Positions 46,816 to 60,100 of a DNA stretch of 64,000 bases are shown here, one piece after another. The stretch is from Phylloscopus collybita. Its lineage: Eukaryota; Chordata; Aves; Passeriformes; Phylloscopidae. The stretch is from the NCBI GenBank assembly GCA_027886175.1, contig JAJNNQ010000009.1:12626001-12690000 (forward strand), in the 5' to 3' direction. A program made the translations under genes and the position numbers. Under the pieces are notes generated by a model. The model saw only the letters and a list, made by a program, of their open reading frames with translations, searched no databases and was not told the DNA's origin. How positions within the stretch are numbered: position 1 is the first letter of the stretch; each line of letters opens with the position of its first letter.

Positions 46816-49800
46816 GCACTTACAGATAGGGTAAAATAAGATAGTGAAGGTTGAGTTATCTCCCAAACAAACATACATCACAGAAACTTAGGACTACCCT
46901 CAAATTCAGAGAAATGCAGTAATATTAAGTCACCAAACAATGCTTGTCTGTTTGGACAACCTTAGTCCTGGTGTGACACTGTGTAATAACAATATGGTTA
47001 TGGCATTATAACGATTTAGGTTGTCATTGACTCAAACTGATTCTTTTTTCCTGTCCCCTGAGGACTGTCAGAGCAGGAACAACATCCAGGGGTGGCCAAG
47101 GAGAGAACTCCTGAGGATCCCCCGAAGCCTTTCTTTCACTGATAAATTAGAAACTCTGAGCTCTGAAGAATAACAGCAAAAAAGGACATAATTCCTAAAA
47201 TAATTACTTTGAAAATGTCCTATGGAAAGGCATCAAATAATTCTGATGATATATGAATAATGAAGAGTCTGTATTTTATAACAGAAGCCATTAGGGATAA
47301 ATTAAAGTCTGACAGAAGGTGTAAAAGTACCTATTTTCAATTAACTCTAACTCAAACTAAATAATGGATTTACTTGTAAATTCTCAGAAAATCCATTGCA
47401 TACTCTGTAACTGCTGTAATTTTAGGAACAATGGAGTATATTTTCTGCATAGAAAAGTGACTGGATCCCTCTTTTAAGTGAAAATTTCATTTCAGCCTTA
47501 ACTTTAAAGCAGTGCTGGGCACCTTCATAATTCTCCTACTTTACACTATCCACAGAGTGAAAATAGAAGATGAATAGGAGCCTACAAGGAAACCTGATAT
47601 ATCATCAGAGGAAAGAACTTGACACATAAAGAGAGTTCTGTGAATCTTGAAAATACATTTCAATAACCAAGCTAGAAGGAAAAGAAAATCCAACCTTGAT
47701 TGGCCAATCATAAAACTATAAATGACTGCGCTTTTGGGAATGCTCCGGTGGCATCAGTGGAAATTTTTAACTAAGCCTGATGAAATCTTGTCCTTCTTGT
47801 GTTAGTATTTCAGCACACACTTTCCATGCTGTCTTATGTTGTTCCATATTGCTGTTTGAAATATTTGCAGTAAAATTCTTCTGGAAATGCACATGGTTTA
47901 AACATGGTTAAACAAAACAAAGAAATTAATTCATTAACACCATACATGGCAATCCTGCAGATTTTGTCCCCACCTCATTTCCATTTCAGGACAGTCTTCC
48001 AAAAATGCTTTCATCAGGAACAGGAAGAAATCATATGCAAGCATAAAACTGTTATCTTGCAATTTTAGCATGTCTCTGGATTTTTGACAGGTTCTGTATA
48101 TTCTAAGCAATTTTTTAATCTAAGTACAATCTGTACAAATCCTATTTTTTTCCACCATTGTACATGTATAATATTTTGTGGATTGTCCTTAACAATCCAC
48201 AATGGATTAAATGGATGGAGCTGTGATAAACTACAGATTAAGCAGATTTAGCCCAAAACTATGCTGGGCGTATAGCACAGGACAGTCTTTCTGTAGGAAT
48301 CATGATGTCCTGCTCTTTCCAATATATAGCCCTAATATTACATTAGCATTTGGCCTGGGTAAGTTTTTTAATGTTTTAGCCTGGCTTCCTTGGGCAATAT
48401 ATCAAACCCCTCTCCTTGTGCTGTGAATCTGCTGGTTTCTCCTTCTTCCCTCTCTCAGAAACTGTCATCTGATCAGGAAAGGCACAGAGTGATGGCACCC
48501 CTGGATGTTATGCAAGAAGCTGTGTCTGAGCTGTAGGAAGAGATCCAGCCTGATACCCAGGAAAAGGCAGGTAGGGGGTGGTGATGCTGCACCTTGTTTG
48601 GCAATGTCAGTGCTTATGTGTGTGCATGGGACAGGCAGTGGGCACACAGGCAGCGGCTGACAGCTACCCACAGATGTCCCCTGCAGGGTATACCTAAAGG
48701 GGCATGAAGGGATGGAGTGGGAAGACAAGACTGGTGGGCAAACACCTTGGGTGAAGCCATGTTTCGTTGTTCTTTTAGCCACTGAGTAAAATGTTGAGTT
48801 TTGCTATGTCCACAGTGACAATGGGACTGAATAACACCTTCAGCTTGTACCCAAAGCATCCAGGATTCTTGTGAGATCTCCCACTCAGGGAATTTCCAGA
48901 TCCAAAGCTACACAGCTTGCAAGACCAGAGGATAACAAAGGTGGGAAGTCCCTTGATATCTATATATCCAAGATAGTGTGTTTTTTTCTGCACTCAGTAA
49001 AGGTAAATATGAATGTAATTCAGAGCTGTATTTTTTCCTGATTATGAAAGGGTTAAAAAGAAACACATTTGCAGCACAGAGGCAGAACGACCTTGTGGGG
49101 AGCATTCTAGCCTGTGCCAGCAGTTCTTTCTTCCTTTCCACATGGCTTCTAATGGAAAAGTACTGCCTGCCCTCTGTAAATTATTAATTTCTTCATGTTA
49201 TCAGATACCGTTGATAAAAAGACAAGTGGCCCCTGTACTGACTGTCTGGGGCAAAATGAATAATTGCTGATGCCCTTTAAACTCTGTATAGGTTTTCATC
49301 TACTTTCTACAGGGCTCGGCTTTGCACTGTGCAATGGACTGTTACACACTTTTAGCTGCTCACCAGTAACTCCCTATGGAATAAACCATTACTGCTTTCA
49401 TTTTAGGTGCTGACTTAGACGAATGACTTTAAATTACTTACAACCTTCAGCTGATCTAAGATGTCAAACAAACTTTAAACTAGTATATGTTCAAGGATGT
49501 GTGAACCTGAAAACAAGAAAAGGCGGAGGCGCTTTTTCATTAGTCACTGCTTCATATGTGAGGGAAGGTCAGCCCCTGGAGCGGCTGGGCACGGAGGCAG
49601 CACACACTGCTGCTCCAGTCAGTGCTCTCAGCTATTATTAATACAAACAACTCAAAGCAGTACCTCTGATAAAAGCTCAATAAAAGCTGCTGAGATTAGG
49701 GATCATGTTCACTGGTGACGATAGCATAAATTATCAAGTGGAACTGGTCCAAGTTATAGCATAAAGGGACCCATTTAACAAGGATTATACATCAGGTTCA

Positions 49801-52185
49801 AAAAGAATGAGGAAGTGATGAGAATAAAAGCACATACTAGGTCCAACAATTAGTACTTTTTGATGGATGGCTGTACCTCAGAAGACTGTATTTAACTTTT
49901 TCAGGATAGGCAGTGGAAAGGAAACAGCAATAGGCACAACAATAAGGGTGAGCAGCTGTCTAAAATGCAGTAATGTACTGAAAATGGCACTTAACGCATA
50001 TTCATGAGGGGCAGCAGAGTATTCTGTACTGCAGAGAAATGCATTAGGGCTAGCAGCAGACAGTCTAACTGCTGAGGATTATCTCCATGGTATTCACTTT
50101 AGTTCTTCAGCATCCCTTCTGACGTTATACTGCCTCACCATTTTTCATACTACTGCTGAAAGGTAGGCAGCATTTCCAGACCAGATTATGCTCTTGATCC
50201 TCTGAAGAAGAGAAACATCAGGCAGCCTGGTTGTATTCATGTCTTCCAAAGGGGCTTTCAAAATGAATGGCAGATCAAAATCACAAACTGAATTAAACTT
50301 TTACTTGGGTTTCCCTATACATTTACACAAATATTGAAGGACTAGGACAATCATGGACCAAATCCTGTGCCAAGAGGATTTGCAGTACTCTTTATGAATT
50401 TACCATTCTCTCTTTTAAGCATGGCAGGTTTCTGTGGAGCAACATGCCTTATTCACTTGTGTTAACCTTACCTACTATTTGTTTCCAATGAATTTCCTAA
50501 GCACTTGCCAGAACTGTATGCTCTATTTTTCTGGAAACACTTCAAACTGAGAAAAATGAGCTTTTGGATGTTGTTGTGGAGGAGAAAGTCCTGCAGACAT
50601 AGTCCTCAGAAAAGGAGCATCAGATCTAGTCAACATTTATAACACTAATTTATCCACTTCACTAATCAGACACATCTGAGAAATTGTGCTTGCTAACAAC
50701 TTGACCTCATAGGAAATACAGAGCTAAAATGGAGTTTTGTGTAGATGGGCCAATGTTGTCTTGGTGGAGCTATGGGGAACAGCTTGTAGAGTTCTCACAA
50801 TATCTGTTTGTACATCATATCATGAAGCCCTGTGGTTAAATAGCTAATTAATAATATTTATCCTCAAAATAGTATTGTTGATGAATTCAAACTATCAGAT
50901 AGTAAAAAGGTGGAAATTCTGTAAACAACATTCAAAGCAGATCCCAACTATGAAAGTCAGTAGATTCACTGTGTACTGCTTTGGGGTATGGGTGGAAAGA
51001 GGCAAAAAAGCAGGAAGTAAATGTGGGGTCAGAAATACGGTGCTCTGAACAGAGGACTGGTTGTGCTCTTTTGTGTTAAGTTTTGTCTGAATTAGACTTG
51101 GAGCAAAAGTCTTTCAAGTTGCTTGGCTCCAACTGTGTTCAGAGAAATAAAGTTTTATATGTTTTTCTTGTAAGTAATTGCCATAACATCAGTGACATTG
51201 GAATTAAATTCTTGAGAACTTGGAGACAATGCCAAAGCTTTGATTTTCAATCAAAAACATAAGAAAGAGGTAACGATAACTCACAGCACCATTGTAAGTG
51301 TATTCCTCTTCACAGGGAGGCCCAAAAATTAAATGAATATGTAAAATGCCTTGGCTTTTCCTTATTTTAGTTAGTCTGTCCAGTGATATTTGAAGGAAAT
51401 TTAGACTATGGTGTTTCACTGGTTTAATGACTAACCTGAAGTTTTCTATACCTTATCTTGGACTTCTCACAAACATTAAAATTCTTTAAATGGTTATCTA
51501 TCAGCCTCAACTGATAATGTTGCCAGTGGAGGTACATGGACTAACCTCCTGGCAAACTGGTTTGGTGTGCACTGCAGGGAGCCAATTTTATGATTCAGGA
51601 ATACTATGCAAAAGCAGATTACTGTCACCTTAATAAACCCCAGAAAAATCCTAATCTGTCACTGAGGAGTGTTCCTCAGGATCAGGAAAATGTGAAGCTG
51701 ATTGGGTTAGTGGATATTTCACATAACAGATGGGCTGGAAGCTGCCCTCACCTAAAAATGGTAGAAACTTGTATCCACCTTCTCCATTGCTTGTCTGAAC
51801 TAATCACAGAACCAATTAGTGATGAGATGATTGAGCCAGACGCTGTCTCTGCTATCCATTAGATTTCTTACCCCTTGATTTGAACAAATGTAAGACAAAT
51901 GAGAAAGCAAAGGAGACCCTATTGGATTGCAGCACCACTGTCATAAAAGATTATTCTTAAATTGTTTATTGAGTCTAGAAAGAGAAAAATATTTGACAGG
52001 AAGGAATAAATGCTGCCAACATTGATTGCTTCACGTTTCAAGGGCAAATTTGAAAGTGTACTTTCATCATCAAAGAGATGTTCTCATAAACACCTGCAAG
52101 AGACATGAAAATCTGGCTGCTGGCATAATACAATAATCTAGAGATGCCTACATGCTCCACATGGGAGGATGTGCTGTGAAAGGAT
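46816..52185. other. Long unique stretch, no gene seen
   Basis: About 5.4 kb without a recognised transposon. A perfect palindrome GATTGGCCAATC (47698-47709) followed by ACTATAAAT (47715-47723) looks promoter-like. The block 49180-49740 keeps CpGs and dense homeodomain-type AT words and could be conserved non-coding DNA. A 90-codon plus frame at 51590-51862 has no recognisable family. Confidence 0.55.
47698..47723 (+). promoter_or_regulatory. CCAAT palindrome with TATA-like box
   Basis: GATTGGCCAATC at 47698-47709 is a perfect 12-base palindrome containing a CCAAT box in both directions. ACTATAAAT starts six bases later. The spacing is shorter than in most promoters and no transcript start or exon is visible downstream. 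Confidence 0.2.
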
Positions 52186-52265
52186 AAAAGGGAAGGGAAG
52201 GGAAGGGAAGGGAAGGGAAGGGAAGGGAAGGGAAGGGAAGGGAAGGGAAGGGAAGGGAAGGGAAA
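52186..52265 (+). repeat. (GGGAA)15 array within an 80-base all-purine tract
   Basis: Fifteen GGGAA units occupy 52190-52264 without a visible interruption, and the purine run extends from 52186 to 52265. The minus-strand frames across it give FPSLP-type low-complexity peptides, which are artefacts of the repeat. Confidence 0.97.
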
Positions 52266-52560
52266 TGGGCAAGAAGGACCACAAGGACTAATAAGCCAGA
52301 AGAGAAAATAAAAATTGTCATAGCAGCCTCCAGAATTTCCCTTTGAAAGGAGGACTGGCAAGAGACATCTATCTGTAGAAGAAGTTCTGGCTGATAAACT
52401 GGAGCTAGAATTCTGATATTACATAGTACCAGAAATGAAGATGGTCTGATTGTCCAAATATGTGAATCCTGCCCTGCCCTGCCTTTGCCAAATTCCTTCA
52501 GGTGCATCCCAGTCCCAGCTTCCTGTTTTGGAGCTGCTTTCTTGTCTACACAATCCACCC
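52266..52560. other. Unique DNA between two simple repeats
   Basis: No repeat or gene recognised; frames entering from either side are low-complexity read-throughs. Confidence 0.6.
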
Positions 52561-52572
52561 TTTTTTTTTTTT

Positions 52573-52604
<32 letters not shown>

Positions 52605-52609
52605 TTTTT
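52561..52609 (+). repeat. T24-C-T24 homopolymer tract
   Basis: Twenty-four T, one C at 52585, then twenty-four T. No retrotransposon body adjoins it on the side expected for a minus-strand poly(A) tail. Run lengths may not be exact in the assembly. Confidence 0.95.
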
Positions 52610-52610
52610 C

Positions 52611-54568
52611 TACCAGAGAACATGGCGAACATGGCACAATAGAACTACTTTCCCATTTTCAATTCCTCTCTTAGCTGGATTCCTAACTCTTAGATTTTGT
52701 TTTCTCCCATGGAAAGTCTCAAGCCTCCCCCAGTGCCTGGTGCTCCTTGGCACTTACCCTGCCATGCTGTTGCTGTTACTCACAGCACTCCTGGTTTTCT
52801 TTCTTCAAATATCCAAATAAAACAGCGGTTTCCATGTGTTAATAATGCAACGTATTCAAGGAAAAACCAACAGTAATAAAAGATATCAGATCACTCAAAG
52901 GAAAAATAATGGATTAGGAGAGAGGATGGAAAGAAAAACTAGATTTAGCATTTTTCTCTCTGAAAAGAGAGAACAATCTACTGAAAAAAAGGAAAATATA
53001 AATTGTTCATAAATTGAAATGTCAATGGCTTTTTCCCTGTAGAGTGCATGTCAACTTTACTACAAATATTTCTGATTGTAATATACATATTTCTGTGACT
53101 CCTGTCTTCTTTTCTGTTTGTCTTTATACAAATCTACTGAAAAACTTCTCTTCAAACAGTCTTCATAATCTTCAAATATGAAGTTTGCTATGGAAGTTTT
53201 CTTAGCTCAACATGTTTTGCCTGCCAGCACTTACACAGGCAGCCTTTGTGAATTAATTATTCCAGGTGGCTTAATTCTTCATGACAAATAACAGAAACAT
53301 AGAAAAACACTTATTATTTTTCTAACCCTTACAGAAACTGAGCACTTGGATGCATTAAATCTTGTGTAGCTTTTCAAAGACTGTAGGCGCTTTCATACCC
53401 AGAAACCACCTAGTTTATAGCCCCAAAAAGAGACTGAGACAATCCTTACACTGAAATCAACAACAATGCTCTGTTTGTCTTTCTTGATTGGCTGAAGATC
53501 CTCCAGTGGATCAGTCCTGGAGTTCAGAGCTGGCTAGGTCAGATTCAAACCACAAATTATAAATGCCTCCCATGTGACAATCACGTCACTGAGCATCATC
53601 AATGGTCAGTGATTTTTTGACTTAGCAGCCCTGAGGGAACAGTGTTCATCTGGGTGTTTGCATCCGAGCCAACCCACATTTTAGTGATATGTATAGAGAG
53701 AAGACCTACTGAACCTCTGCAGCTCTAAACAATGAGGAGGATGCAGATGCTCATGGAGATGCTCTTTAATCAGTCTTTTACCTGAGTATGTCACTAGTGA
53801 CTTCAATACACACATCAGTGCTGTGAGATAGAGACTCAAAGAGCCAGCTGCTGCTTATCACATGTATTTGAGTGCTTAACTTCTAAGAGTACAAAAAATG
53901 AAATACATAGATATTTCTGCACATTTGGATCTAACCAGACTGCCGATCCTTTCCTTTCTCCCTCAGTTTTTTTGCTGAGGATAATATTATATTTGACCGT
54001 CAAGAAGGGTTAGAAAAAATGTGTATCATCAGTCCATAATTCATCACAGCCAGTTTTCAATCAAGCACTTGTTTGCTCTGGTATTTTTATTACATTACTG
54101 CCCACATTATTAATGTTGTTTTCAATGGAGACAATTTGTATTAATAACAGTGTAAAAAAGTGACTCCTCTGTAATGTTTCAGAATAAAGTTGACATCAAA
54201 AGTTGACAATGCCTGAGATTCTCAAGATGAAACGCCACATGTCAGTTTGACAATAATATTTGTTTATAGTTGTACTCTGCATGATTGTTTATTAAAAAAG
54301 TTAATGAGCTGAGAAGACCTGATGTACTCAGTGCTATTGTATTGTAGAGAAGAAGCTTCTGTGCTTCAGATCCTGGAGAAGGATACCTTAAATGAGGACA
54401 GGGACACCAAGGGTATAAATGCCTCCTAGCCCAAGATCTGCAATGACGAGTAACAGGAGGAGTTAAAAATTCTAGACCTGCAATTCCATAGTTTTGTATT
54501 AAATGCTTATTTTGCTTGATTTGAAACAGATCATGTGTCAGTATCAGACACAGGTTAGGATATTAGAT
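52611..54568. other. Unique DNA, no gene seen
   Basis: No recognised repeat, exon or RNA gene. AT-rich throughout. Confidence 0.55.
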
Positions 54569-54610
54569 GTCTTTTATGATATCTAAATCTGTCTTTTATG
54601 ATATCTAAAT
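54569..54610 (+). repeat. 22-bp tandem duplication beside a CR1 tail
   Basis: GTCTTTTATGATATCTAAAT occurs at 54569-54588 and 54591-54610, directly next to the CATAGAAT start of the minus-strand CR1 tail. Confidence 0.9.
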
Positions 54611-55482
54611 CATAGAATAGTATCATAGAATCATATAGCTTATTAAGAATGGCTTAAGTTAGAAAGCACCTTAAAGACCACTTAGTTCCAACCCCCCTAC
54701 CATAAGCAGGGACACCTTTCCCTAGATCAGATTGCTTAAGAACTCCATCCAAACTGGCCTTGAACACTCACAGATATGGGGCATCCACAGCTTCTCCGAG
54801 GAACTCATTTCAGTGCCTTGCTACTCTCTTGGCAAAGAATTTCCTCATAACATCTAATTTAAATCTCTCCTCTTTTGGTTTAGAACTGTGCTCCTTTGTC
54901 CTATCATTATATGCCCCTGCAAAAAGCCATTTTCTCTCAAAAGAATACAAAATTATAAGCCCCCTTTAAGTCCTGGAAGGCCACAATGAAGTCTTCCTAG
55001 AGCCTTCCTTTCTCTAGTCTGCAAAATTACAGTTGTCTCAGCCTGTCTTCATAGGAGAGGTACTCCAGTCCTTGGATCATCTTCCTGACTTCTTCTGGGC
55101 CCTCTGTAGCAGGTTCATATCTTTCTTGTGTTGTGGCCCCAAAGGTGGATGCAGCACTCCAGGGGAAATCTCATGAGGGCAGAGTAGAGAGGCTGAATCA
55201 CCTCCCTCGACCTGCTGGTCACGCTGCTGTGGATGCAGCCCAAGACATGCTTGGCTTTCTGGGCTGCAAGAGAATATTGCTGGATCATGTTGAGCCTGTA
55301 GTCTGCAACCACCTCCAAATTTTTCTCCACAGATCTCTCAAGGAGTTAATCTCCCAGCCTATACTTATGTCTAGGATTGTCCTGACTGAGGTGCAGCACC
55401 TTGCACTTGGACTTGTTGGAGCTCATTAGGTACTCATGGGCCCACTTCTCAAGCTTATCCAGGTCCCTCTCTGTGTCTGGTC
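54611..55482 (-). mobile_element. CR1 LINE, minus strand, ORF2 C-terminal part and 3' UTR
   Basis: The plus strand begins with the reversed tail CATAGAATAGTATCATAGAATC, then AAGCACCTTAAAGACCAC, ACTCCATCCAAACTGGCCTTG, ATCATCTTCCTGACTTC, TTGTGGCCCCAAAGGTGGATG, CAGCCCAAGACATGCTTGG, GTGCAGCACCTTGCACTTGG and CCAGGTCCCTCTCTGTGTCTG. The minus frames at 55115-55330 and 55346-55600 are ORF2 relics broken by stops and shifts. This copy matches a different CR1 subtype from the copies near 26 kb and 43 kb, judging by its distinct 3' UTR wording. Confidence 0.92.
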
Positions 55483-56686
55483 TCACTGTGGTTTGGTACA
55501 GCCAGAAAGATCTGTCATATGTTTTCATCTCTGTGGAAGACTTGTAATAAATATATGGTGATTTAGGACACCTAGTGAAGCAGTAATCTGTGTGTGACAC
55601 TGATGCTGTAACCGGTTCCTTAGGACAAAAAACAACTCAAAATATGATGAGGTTACACTGGCACAGGATAGTGATTGACTTATAAAGGAAACTTTAATGA
55701 TAACCAGTTAAAAACTCTCTCATCATGAAATTCTATAAACTATTCATTAGGGGAATTTTAGGTAGGCCAAACTGATTTTTCTGTCAGCAAAATTCCCATA
55801 CAAAATTTTGTTAACAAGTGCTTAGGGCTGACTTGGGCAATTTCTTTCCTTTGTCAAGTTGAAGGCCATGCTAACTGTTTTTTAGGGAGGAAACACATAA
55901 TTTTTGTTGGGACTGCAGTGACTCTTATACCACTGTGTGCTGTTTACCAGGGTTGCTGATCTCCTCACAGCTCAAAGAAAAGATTTGTACACTACTTGCC
56001 AAAGTAAATGTAATGTGCAGGGTTCTTTGGGGGCAAACCCAGAAGCCAGATGATGTATAGTGTGTCATGAGTTATACCCAGTGTGGGTTATGCCTCTCCA
56101 TTATAGATATTCACTGGCCAGAGATGCAGTTCACAGCTTTGTACTGAAGCCTATACAAGAAAGTAAACATTTGCCAGACTTGTGCTTATAGTAAATTTAG
56201 TTAAAAGCTAGGGCTAAAGTGCTCTACACAGCACCACAGAACATTGAGATGCCTATGGTAAAAGAATCTCCCTCCACCACTGCCTAGGGCTCTAGGTCTA
56301 GTATTCTCTATCAAGCATTATTTGTGTGGTATAGTTGTGCTGCATAATTCTGGCTGGATTTGTTCTGCCTTTATTTATAGTTTCTCTTTTCTTAATTATC
56401 TGTATTCATGAACAGTTTGGCACTTCTGTCAGAGATCCTTGTAGCCTTAGGAGACAATTATTTTATTACAAGCATATAGGTGAATGTTTCATTGTTTAAG
56501 TCCTACTCAAGGTCCTGGTATGGGCTAACTCAAGCTCTTAAGTGCCCTACAAATCTACCAATGTATTTGACAAATGGATCTGTCCATCACTAATCAGCAG
56601 TATGTACGTGCTCTACTCATAGTTACTCATGTAAAACCTATTGTAAGTCCCAATGTTCATTTGATCACTAGTCATAAACACTAAAA
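55483..56686. other. Unique DNA, no gene seen
   Basis: No recognised element between two minus-strand CR1 copies. Confidence 0.55.
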
Positions 56687-57165
56687 CAGAATCACATGAA
56701 AATTCAGATTGGAAGGGACCTCAAGAGGTCTCCAGGCCAAGATCCTGTTTAGAAAAGACTCAGTTGTGAGACCAGACCAAGTTGCTGACAGCTGTATCAG
56801 ATGGGTCTTGACAACCTCAGAGAATGGGACTGTGCATTCTCTGTGTACAATTTGTGCCACTGCTGAACTGGCATGAGGAGAGCACCTCCCCTTACATCCA
56901 TTCTGAACCTCTCTTGTTTCAAAGTCTGCTGTTCCTCATCATCCAACCATGCATTGCTAGGAGCAACCCAGACCCATTTCCTTGATGCTGTGCCCATAGA
57001 TAGCAACAGCTGCTGTCGAGTCTTACTAAAACCACTCTTTCTCCAAGCTGAACCAGCCCAGATCCCCCAGTCTTTGCCTGCAGTGCAAGCAGTCCTGCCC
57101 CTGTCATTGTGACTGTCCTGTGCTGGGACTGCTCTACTTTGTCAACATCTTTCTTATATTGTGAG
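56687..57165 (-). mobile_element. Old, diverged CR1 LINE 3' fragment, minus strand
   Basis: Reversed CR1 wording is recognisable in CAGAATCACATGAAAATTC, GATTGGAAGGGACCTCAAG, TTGACAACCTCAGAGAATG and CTCCAAGCTGAACCAGCCC followed by AGATCCCCCAGTCTTTGCC. The match is patchy between these blocks, so the copy is older than the others or from a distant subfamily. The minus frames crossing 56797-57173 are relics without function. Confidence 0.75.
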
Positions 57166-60100
57166 TGAGACAAAGATAAGACTCAGCTGTCAAAGGTGTC
57201 TATAATTGACCTTCAACACTTCTGTGGGAATACTTAAACGAAAGCAATCAGGACTAATGATGTGGTCATGCCTTAAGTCAATGCTCAAACTTGATCTCAT
57301 TTGATTTATAAAATATAGTTTGAAATTTGACAGTGTGGTTCTGTCACTACAAAGTGATAATCTCCTGGAATTTCTGTACAGCATCAGAAGTAGAAAACAG
57401 AGCTCCCAGCTATGTATCACAGTGAGAGCTCACAAAGCCCTCAGTCTGTGGCAACAAAAATATTAAAAAAAATTTGTCAATGAAACGCCTCAAAAGTCTT
57501 TCCTAATAAATCCCTGAGGGTTTCTTTGCATAGAATATGGCACTTTTTTCCCCCCCTGGAAATTAGCTTTTTAGTGGGTGGCCTACTTGCTAAACATCTA
57601 AACATTAAAGTCTCTGAAAACTAGGGAGATGGAGGGGCAGGAGATTACTCACAATGGAGGACAGGCTTATTTGAAGGTAATTTTATGTTAGAAACCACTA
57701 GCCCAGAAGTAAATTGATTTGATAGAAGAAACAAGCAAAGCAAAGAAACAAAACCTACATTTTAAATTTGCTTTTACTTTCAGGTAGCTCTAAGTGATGG
57801 TAGTAAAAATGATGCAGCTCCCTGTGTGACATCTCAATTGTCTCCACTTCAGTGCTAGTTTTGTCCTATTTGTGTTTGTTTTTTATGAAAATTCCAGAGA
57901 ATTTTTGGTAGGAAATTTGTTGGTAGGAAAGTTTGCCCAAAGAATAAACTTCATAAGTGGAAACTCAGCTCCAGGAAGTCAACGGGGCCTCCTTTTTGAC
58001 AATTCCAAATGCCTGAGAAGAGCAGATTGAAAGTCATGATCAGCTATTTGCACCCTAAACTTGCTTTGAAGAGTAATACTATCCAATGTGAAACAGAAAT
58101 GCCTTCTGTGGGCAATAAAACCAGCTCCATCTTCAGTGATAAAAACACAGTAAACCCAGTTAACTAACTGTATCTCTGAACTGCACATTTTGCAGACAGT
58201 CCTTACTATAAGCTGCATATACAAGACACCAAGAGAGAAGACATCTTCACCTTTGCAGATTATTCTGGATTTCACATAGGAGCTGTGCTTTTTTTCCCCC
58301 ACCTATTTTTGTCTTAAATTTTCTCTGTGTTGTTTTGTGCTCTCTAGTTGTCTTGTTTTTTTTGGGTTTTATTTTGGAGAGAAAGTAGAGCTTATTCTTT
58401 CTATGCTCTTCCTTTCTTTTCACACCAAGCTTTACTTTCTTGAGAATTTTTTTTTTTGTTAGTTTTTGGGGCTTTTTTAACACTGTCTCTGTTTACTTGG
58501 GATGTGCTTTTCCTTTGGACTGTTTTTCCCCCTGCTCAATTACATTTTTTTTTCATGCTGTTTTTCTTTGCTCTGGCTTTCCATTTCATTCCCCTGCTAG
58601 TATGTTTGTTTTTCAGATTCTGCAGCTTCTTTAGGCTGTGACTTTTATCAGCGGCTGGTGCTGAGAGGAATGATGTACAACGGAGGGCTCCTCCGGGATT
58701 GCTGTTTCAATGCACGGAAAATGCACCAAGGACTCAGGCAGACCTAATCATATTGCACAGTTTGATTGCAGTGTGATTACCCCTGCAAGAAGGGTTGTTT
58801 TCTTTCTCCTACCACAGAGAGCGAGGTAGTCAGCACTGAATAAGAGAAAATTTGAATGACATCAGACAATTGAAATACTTTCTAAATAATGGATCCACAT
58901 CCTGGCTATACAAACTAAAAATGTATTCCTATTGTTGTTGAACTCCTCAGGAGCTATACAGAGTCCTCAGAAAGGCCCTTTCACATGGGAGCAGATGTGC
59001 AAAAGGAAGCATTTATAGGAAATTAACTTTTTCCCCCCAGAGTTCTAGAGAGATGTAAAATGGCAGCATGGGAACATACACCATAGTAACTGCTCTAACT
59101 CAGAAATGTGCTTTATATAAATACACTCTGAAGAACAGATGCTTAGAGATGCATAGGTTATGTCTTATCCTTATTTTAGCATGAAGCAAACTGAGATCCC
59201 CACTTCTTCTACGAAAACTGAAGTTAGGAGGGGAAAATGTACTCTTAGGAAAAAACTGTTGTTTATTTTATCTGCAAAGATTTCTTTTAGGTGTGGTTTT
59301 ATTTTGAACTCCAACTGCACATGCATGTTTAGACCTTAGGTCTCCAACCTCAACACAGGGATAAAGCACCATGCAAGAAATAGGGAGGCAGAGATCACTC
59401 CTTGTCATCTACCAGCACCAGTGACAGATGCCCTGGGCTGCTGTACTTCCATGAGAAGAGGGGAGATGAAGGCAGCAAGAAGGCAGGAAGGTGCTGGTAG
59501 GATGAGAGTAATCTTGGTAAGACCATATTGTTACTCACAGTGGGAGAATGGTCCAGTAGCTAGTGACGTAGCACAGAAGTTAAGATACATGATTGTAATT
59601 CTCTATTCCATTACCCACTACTGCAGTAATGATGGGAAAACCCCAAGATCCTGGTTTTTGACAATATTTGGGTTCCCGACTGATACTAATTTCAAGGGAA
59701 ATGAAACACATAAATATTTTTCCAATATCTCAAACTTGGTACCAAACCTTTCCAATTTGCTGCTCTACTTGCTCCTGCAGGTACTTGGGAATGAATGTGT
59801 CAGGGAGACTTCATGGAGCTGCTCAGCATGCACCTGTGGAGACTGTGTTCAGCATCTTAGGTGTCTTGTATAAAAGTACAGCTATGTGTGTAGTTACCAG
59901 GCATGAGTGTGTAGACATGTCCTTAGCACCAAGCTCTCCCCAGGCATCCTCCCTCACACCTGTCTTGCCTATGGGCACACTTTGACCAGGTACATTCTAC
60001 CTAACAAACACCAGCTGCCTTCAGCAGAACACTTCTGGGGTATTCCAGGAAGAATTTCAGGCTATTTATTCCATCTGCCTAGTATCAGTCAAATCATCCT

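Noticed and set aside
59421..59873. 150-codon plus-strand open frame, the longest not explained by a confident repeat
   Set aside because: No motif recognised, and it overlaps a patch that may be a MIR remnant (near 59530-59640).
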